From contig NZ_STGX01000019.1 of assembly GCF_004912155.1 (NCBI RefSeq), forward strand, positions 1 to 64,000: 64,000 bases of DNA. The letters run 5' to 3'. A program made the position numbers and the translations under genes. Position 1 is the first letter of the stretch, and each line of letters starts with the position of its first letter. Of the stretch, positions 60,848-64,000 are shown piece by piece. This stretch comes from Glycomyces paridis. GTDB lineage: Bacteria; Actinomycetota; Actinomycetes; Mycobacteriales; Micromonosporaceae. The notes beneath the pieces were generated by a model. The model saw nothing but the letters and a program-made list of their open reading frames with translations. It ran no database searches and was not told the DNA's origin.

Positions 60848-61975
60848 GTGGCATCGCAGGAGTGGCTCGAGAAGGACTTCTACGCCGTGCTCGGCGTGCC
60901 GCAGGACGCCTCCAAGAAGGACATCGAACGGGCCTACCGCAAGCTCGCCCGCGAGTGGCATCCCGACCACAACCCGGCCGATGAGGCCGAGGAGCGGTTC
61001 AAGGGGATCTCCGAGGCGTACTCGGTGCTCCACGAGGACAAGTCCCGTGCCGAGTACGACCAGATCCAGTTGATGAAGTCCGGCCGCGGCGGCTTCGGCG
61101 GCGCGCACGCGGCGGGCGGCGGGATCAACTTCGAGGACCTGTTCGCGAACTCCGGGGGCTCGGGCGGCTTCTCGGACCTGTTCGGCGACCTGTTCTCCCG
61201 CGGCGGGGGCGGCGCCCACCGCCGCAGCGCCGCCCAGCGCGGCAACGACCTGCGCACCCACTTGACGCTCGACTTCGCCGACGCGGTCAAGGGGACCACC
61301 ACCGACATCCGGATGCGCGCGCCCGGGGAGTGCGAGACCTGCCACGGCTCGGGCGCCAAGCCCGGCACGGCGCCCACGACCTGCCCGCGCTGCAACGGCC
61401 GCGGCCTGGTCACCGAGAACCAGGGCGCGTTCAGCTTCGCCCAGCCGTGCCCCGAATGCGAGGGCACCGGATCGGTGGTCGCCGACCCGTGCCCCGACTG
61501 CGGCGGCACCGGGGCGACCACGCGGGACCGCGTGATCACCGTGCGGGTGCCCTCGGGCATCGGCGACGGCCAGTCGATCCGCCTGGCCGGGCGCGGTTCG
61601 CCCGGCGAGCGCGGCGGCCCCGCCGGGGACCTCCTGGTGCGCGTCACCGTCCGGGCCCACCCGCTGTTCGCCCGCGACGGCGACAACGTGACGCTGCGGC
61701 TGCCGGTCTCCTTCCCGGAGGCCGCGATGGGCGCGAAGGTGAAGGTGCCGACCCTCGACGGGCCGGTGACCCTCAAGGTGCCCGAGGGCACGCCGACCGG
61801 GCGCGTGCTGCGCGTCAAGGGCCGCGGCGTCCCCGGCAAGGGCGACCTGCTCGTGACCGTCGACGTCGAGGTCCCCGCCTCGCTGCCCGCCGAGGCCAAG
61901 GAGGCCCTGGAGCGGTACGCGGCGGCGGCCCCGGGCGCCGACCGCTCGAAACTGGAACAGCTGACGGGCCAATGA
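60848..61975 (+). CDS. dnaJ: Chaperone DnaJ (full-length type I)
   Basis: This encodes 375 residues. The J domain (about 8-75) has the HPD motif in WHPDHNP. A Gly/Phe region follows. The zinc centre has four CxxCxGxG units (CETCHGSG, CPRCNGRG, CPECEGTG, CPDCGGTG), then the client-binding C-terminal domains. It stimulates DnaK ATPase. The GTG at 60848 is chosen for GGAGG 5 nt upstream and the conserved EWLEKDFYAVLGV start. A strong hairpin follows the stop. Confidence 0.97.
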   Translation: MASQEWLEKDFYAVLGVPQDASKKDIERAYRKLAREWHPDHNPADEAEERFKGISEAYSVLHEDKSRAEYDQIQLMKSGRGGFGGAHAAGGGINFEDLFANSGGSGGFSDLFGDLFSRGGGGAHRRSAAQRGNDLRTHLTLDFADAVKGTTTDIRMRAPGECETCHGSGAKPGTAPTTCPRCNGRGLVTENQGAFSFAQPCPECEGTGSVVADPCPDCGGTGATTRDRVITVRVPSGIGDGQSIRLAGRGSPGERGGPAGDLLVRVTVRAHPLFARDGDNVTLRLPVSFPEAAMGAKVKVPTLDGPVTLKVPEGTPTGRVLRVKGRGVPGKGDLLVTVDVEVPASLPAEAKEALERYAAAAPGADRSKLEQLTGQ

Positions 61976-61986
61976 CGTTGCACGGA

Positions 61987-62024
61987 GCGGACCGAAGCGG
62001 CGGGGACACCCGCCGCCGGTCCGC
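61987..62024 (+). terminator. Terminator or attenuator after dnaJ
   Basis: GCGGACCG-AA-GCGGCGGG pairs with CCCGCCGC-CGGTCCGC (16 bp with a 2-nt bulge, GACA loop), 11 nt after the dnaJ stop. Confidence 0.75.
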
Positions 62025-62107
62025 GCCGCGCGCCTCCGCGAACCAGTGCAGTACCTGCCGGTGCCGTGCGAACCCGCGCCGCGGGGAGGCACGCCGGAAC
62101 ATCCGGC

Positions 62108-62132
62108 CCCCGGGCCGCGTCGCGGCCCGGGG
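62108..62132 (+). terminator. Second hairpin between dnaJ and hspR
   Basis: A 12-bp perfect inverted repeat CCCCGGGCCGCG/CGCGGCCCGGGG around a single T. With the previous hairpin it may set hspR expression below that of the chaperones. Confidence 0.6.
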
Positions 62133-62189
62133 ACACCGGCTCGACAGCGCCGCGGAGGCACCGACCCGCACCGACCGAAGGAGGGCACA

Positions 62190-62720
62190 GTGACCACTCC
62201 CGACCGCACTCCTGAAGACCGCACTCCTGAAAACCGCAGTCCCGAAGACCGCGGTTCATCCGACGGCCGCGGCCGCGCCGACCTCGGCGGGCCGCCGCGC
62301 GTGCGCATCGAGATCGCCTACCGCCAGCGCCTGGGCGAGGAGATCGACTACGACGCGAAGATCCTCGCGATCTCCGCGGCCGCCGAGATGGCCGGGATGC
62401 ACCCGCAGACGCTGCGCCAGTACGACCGGCTCGGCCTCGTCGAGCCCGCGCGCACGCCCGGCGGCGGGCGCCGCTACTCCGTCCGCGACGTCACGCGGCT
62501 GCGGGAGATCCAGCGCTTGAGCCAGGACGAGGGCGTCAACCTCGCCGGGATCAAGCGGATCATGGACCTCGAGCGCGAGGTCCACGCCGTGCGGGCCGAG
62601 GCCGCGGCCGCGATCGAGGAGCTGCGGCGCACCCGCGCGCAGCTCGCCGAGCTGCGCGCGATGGCCGGTCCGTTCCGCCGCTCGACCGACATCGTCCTGT
62701 GGCGGGGCGAACAGCGATGA
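62190..62720 (+). CDS. hspR: Heat-shock repressor HspR (MerR family)
   Basis: This encodes 176 residues. The MerR-type DNA-binding domain (about 50-120: AKILAISAAAEMAGMHPQTLRQYDRLGLVEPART, RRYSVRDVTRLREI) is followed by a C-terminal coiled coil and REDIxLW-like end (STDIVLW). It represses dnaK through HAIR sites and uses DnaK as co-repressor. The N-terminal 45 residues carry a repeated TPED/SPED pattern and are absent from most HspR. GGAGGG precedes the GTG at 62190. Confidence 0.95.
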   Translation: MTTPDRTPEDRTPENRSPEDRGSSDGRGRADLGGPPRVRIEIAYRQRLGEEIDYDAKILAISAAAEMAGMHPQTLRQYDRLGLVEPARTPGGGRRYSVRDVTRLREIQRLSQDEGVNLAGIKRIMDLEREVHAVRAEAAAAIEELRRTRAQLAELRAMAGPFRRSTDIVLWRGEQR

Positions 62721-62725
62721 GCGCT

Positions 62726-62753
62726 TGCCGCCAGAACCGGTCCCATTAAGATC
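62726..62753 (+). promoter_or_regulatory. Promoter of the CNNM/CBS gene
   Basis: TTGCCG (62726-62731) and TAAGAT (62748-62753) are 16 nt apart, about 90 nt ahead of the ATG at 62842. The start point would be near 62760. Confidence 0.6.
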
Positions 62754-62841
62754 GGCCCATGCGACGAAGACGACGGCGGTATCGAAGTCCGAGGCCCATA
62801 GGCGGCAGCGGTTCGGCAGGGCCCCACAGGGGGCATGAGCG

Positions 62842-64000
62842 ATGCTCATAGCCATCGGCCTGGGCATCATCCTGGCCGTCACCGCCGCCACGGGCTTCTT
62901 CGTGGCCCTGGAGTTCGCCTACACCGCGGTCGACCGCTCGCGGCTCCACGACATCGCCAATCACGGCGACCCGCGCCGCGCCTCCCGCGCCCGCCGGGCG
63001 CTCGCGATCTGCTCCAGCCTCTCCTTCGCCCTCTCGGGCGCGCAACTGGGCATCACCGTCACCGCGCTGTTCGTCGGCTTCTTCGCCGAGCCGTACCTCG
63101 GGCAGGGCCTGGCCGACCTCCTCGGCGTCGCCGGGGTCCCCGCGGCCGTGTCGGTGAGTGTCGGCGTCGCCGCCGCGTTCGTCATCGCCAACGTCGTGCA
63201 GATGATCCTCGGCGAGCTCGGCCCCAAGAACCTCGCGATCGCCCGCACCGAGGCCCTCGCGCTCGCCCTCGCCGCCCCCACCCGCGCGTACCTGACGGTC
63301 TGCGGGCCCATCATCAAGTTCTTCGACACCACCTCGACGCGGCTGCTCAACCTCCTCGGCATCCAGGCGGTCGAGGAGCTGGAGCACAACGCGACCCCCG
63401 AGGACCTGCACCGCATCATCGACCTCTCCCGCGACGAGGGCGCCCTCGACCGGGGCCTGTCCGAACTGCTCGACCGCGGCCTCGACTTCTCGGCCACGGT
63501 GGCCGACCAGGCCATGACGCCGCGCGTCAACGTCCACACGCTCTCGGCCGACGCCTCGGTGGCCGACGCCGTCGAAGCGCTCGCCGGGGGCCACTCGCGC
63601 TTCCCGGTCGTCGGCGACGACGTGGACGACCTGCGCGGCGTCGTCGGCATCGGCCAGATCATCGGCGTCCCCCGCCGCGAGCGCGCCGAGGTGCGCCTCT
63701 CCGAGATCGCCGACCCGGCCCTGCTCGTGCCCGCCTCGCTGCCGCTGCCGACCCTGTTGGAGCGCATGCGAAGCCAGCACCGCCAGCTCGCGTGCGTCGT
63801 CGACGAGTTCGGCGGCTTCGCCGGGATCGTCACCCTCGAAGACCTCGCGGAGGAGCTCGTCGGGGAGATCCGCGACGAGCAGGACCGCTTCGAGGCCGTC
63901 CCGGTCGCGCTCGCCGGGGGCGCCTGGCTCGTGCCGGGGCGCTGGCGCATCGACGAGGTCGCCGACGCGACCGGGATCGCCCTGCCCGAGGGCGAGCACT
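62842..64000 (+). CDS. CNNM/CBS-domain membrane protein (hemolysin C/CorC-type), cut by the window end
   Basis: At least 386 residues; the 3' end is outside the window. The N-terminal CNNM domain (about 1-195) has three to four membrane helices and the family pattern FFVALEFAYTAVDRSRL, then SFALSGAQLGITVTAL and ILGELGPKNLAIAR. Two CBS domains follow (about 225-345: VADQAMTPRVNVHTL, GHSRFPVVGDDVDDLRGVV, ACVVDEFGGFAGIVTLEDLAEELVGEI), and then the start of the CorC_HlyC domain. Such proteins are linked to magnesium or cobalt transport. AGGGGG lies about 9 nt ahead of the ATG. Confidence 0.92.
   Translation, partial: MLIAIGLGIILAVTAATGFFVALEFAYTAVDRSRLHDIANHGDPRRASRARRALAICSSLSFALSGAQLGITVTALFVGFFAEPYLGQGLADLLGVAGVPAAVSVSVGVAAAFVIANVVQMILGELGPKNLAIARTEALALALAAPTRAYLTVCGPIIKFFDTTSTRLLNLLGIQAVEELEHNATPEDLHRIIDLSRDEGALDRGLSELLDRGLDFSATVADQAMTPRVNVHTLSADASVADAVEALAGGHSRFPVVGDDVDDLRGVVGIGQIIGVPRRERAEVRLSEIADPALLVPASLPLPTLLERMRSQHRQLACVVDEFGGFAGIVTLEDLAEELVGEIRDEQDRFEAVPVALAGGAWLVPGRWRIDEVADATGIALPEGEH

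Noticed and set aside
62760-62841. Arg-rich short ORF starting right after the promoter of the CNNM gene
   Set aside because: The frame begins ATG-CGA-CGA-AGA but reads on through the CNNM gene out of frame without a nearby stop, so it is not a leader peptide.

Overview
The window is high-GC actinobacterial chromosome. Supporting signs are the GC-rich third codon positions, GTG starts, many leaderless promoters, an HspR/HAIR-controlled dnaK operon, the futalosine route to menaquinone (mqnB, mqnD), and the actinobacterial gene neighbourhood DUF3027 - DUF2530 - sepH - MFS. The gene set suits a cellulose- and starch-degrading mycelial or soil actinomycete, but the genus cannot be fixed from the sequence alone. 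I see no tRNA, rRNA, CRISPR array, transposase, integrase or plasmid origin. Nearly all of it looks like resident chromosome.

Layout. 0.5-5.5 kb: a three-gene operon of small unknown proteins, a Pro-rich membrane-anchored protein, a Nudix hydrolase and two membrane proteins. 5.8-11.5 kb: one giant secreted lipoprotein that fuses an alpha-amylase to a pullulanase, with its own promoter. 11.6-20.3 kb: a YidD-like protein with a Cys-rich head, larE, a cold-shock protein, mqnD-mqnB, DUF3027, DUF2530, the divisome protein gene sepH and an MFS exporter. This stretch carries four copies of an intergenic repeat arranged as two inverted pairs around larE and the DUF3027 gene. 20.6-29.2 kb: thpR, a membrane PQQ-propeller protein, glmS, a PBP4-type D,D-carboxypeptidase, acpS and the NAD(P)HX repair enzyme. 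29.5-31.3 kb: cysteine dioxygenase preceded by a tiny ORF with two adjacent Cys codons, and an NlpC/P60 hydrolase.

31.3-43.2 kb: a signalling block. It has a SpoIIE-type PP2C phosphatase with GAF and anti-sigma-kinase-like domains, an LPXTG surface protein, a soluble hybrid histidine kinase with seven 92-residue HAMP-type repeats, its overlapping response regulator, a STAS anti-sigma antagonist, a PrsW-type intramembrane protease, and tadA with its associated gene. 43.2-46.8 kb: a membrane heterodisulfide-reductase-like Fe-S protein and a secreted Cys-rich protein. 46.8-56.2 kb: a cellulose/cellobiose locus with a LacI-family regulator, GH1 beta-glucosidase, two ABC permeases, a substrate-binding lipoprotein and, divergently, a CBM2-GH48 cellulase. 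TGGGAGC-type operators lie in the divergent promoter region. 56.4-64 kb: a DUF1349 protein, a small CxxC protein, dnaK-grpE-dnaJ, hspR and the 5' part of a CNNM/CBS-domain membrane protein cut by the window end.

Functional links. Extracellular starch (amylopullulanase) and cellulose (GH48) attack feed a cellobiose-type ABC importer and an intracellular beta-glucosidase under one repressor. The PP2C phosphatase and STAS protein could form a partner-switching pair with the HAMP-array kinase. Most converging genes are separated by perfect 12-16 bp GC hairpins, which I call terminators.
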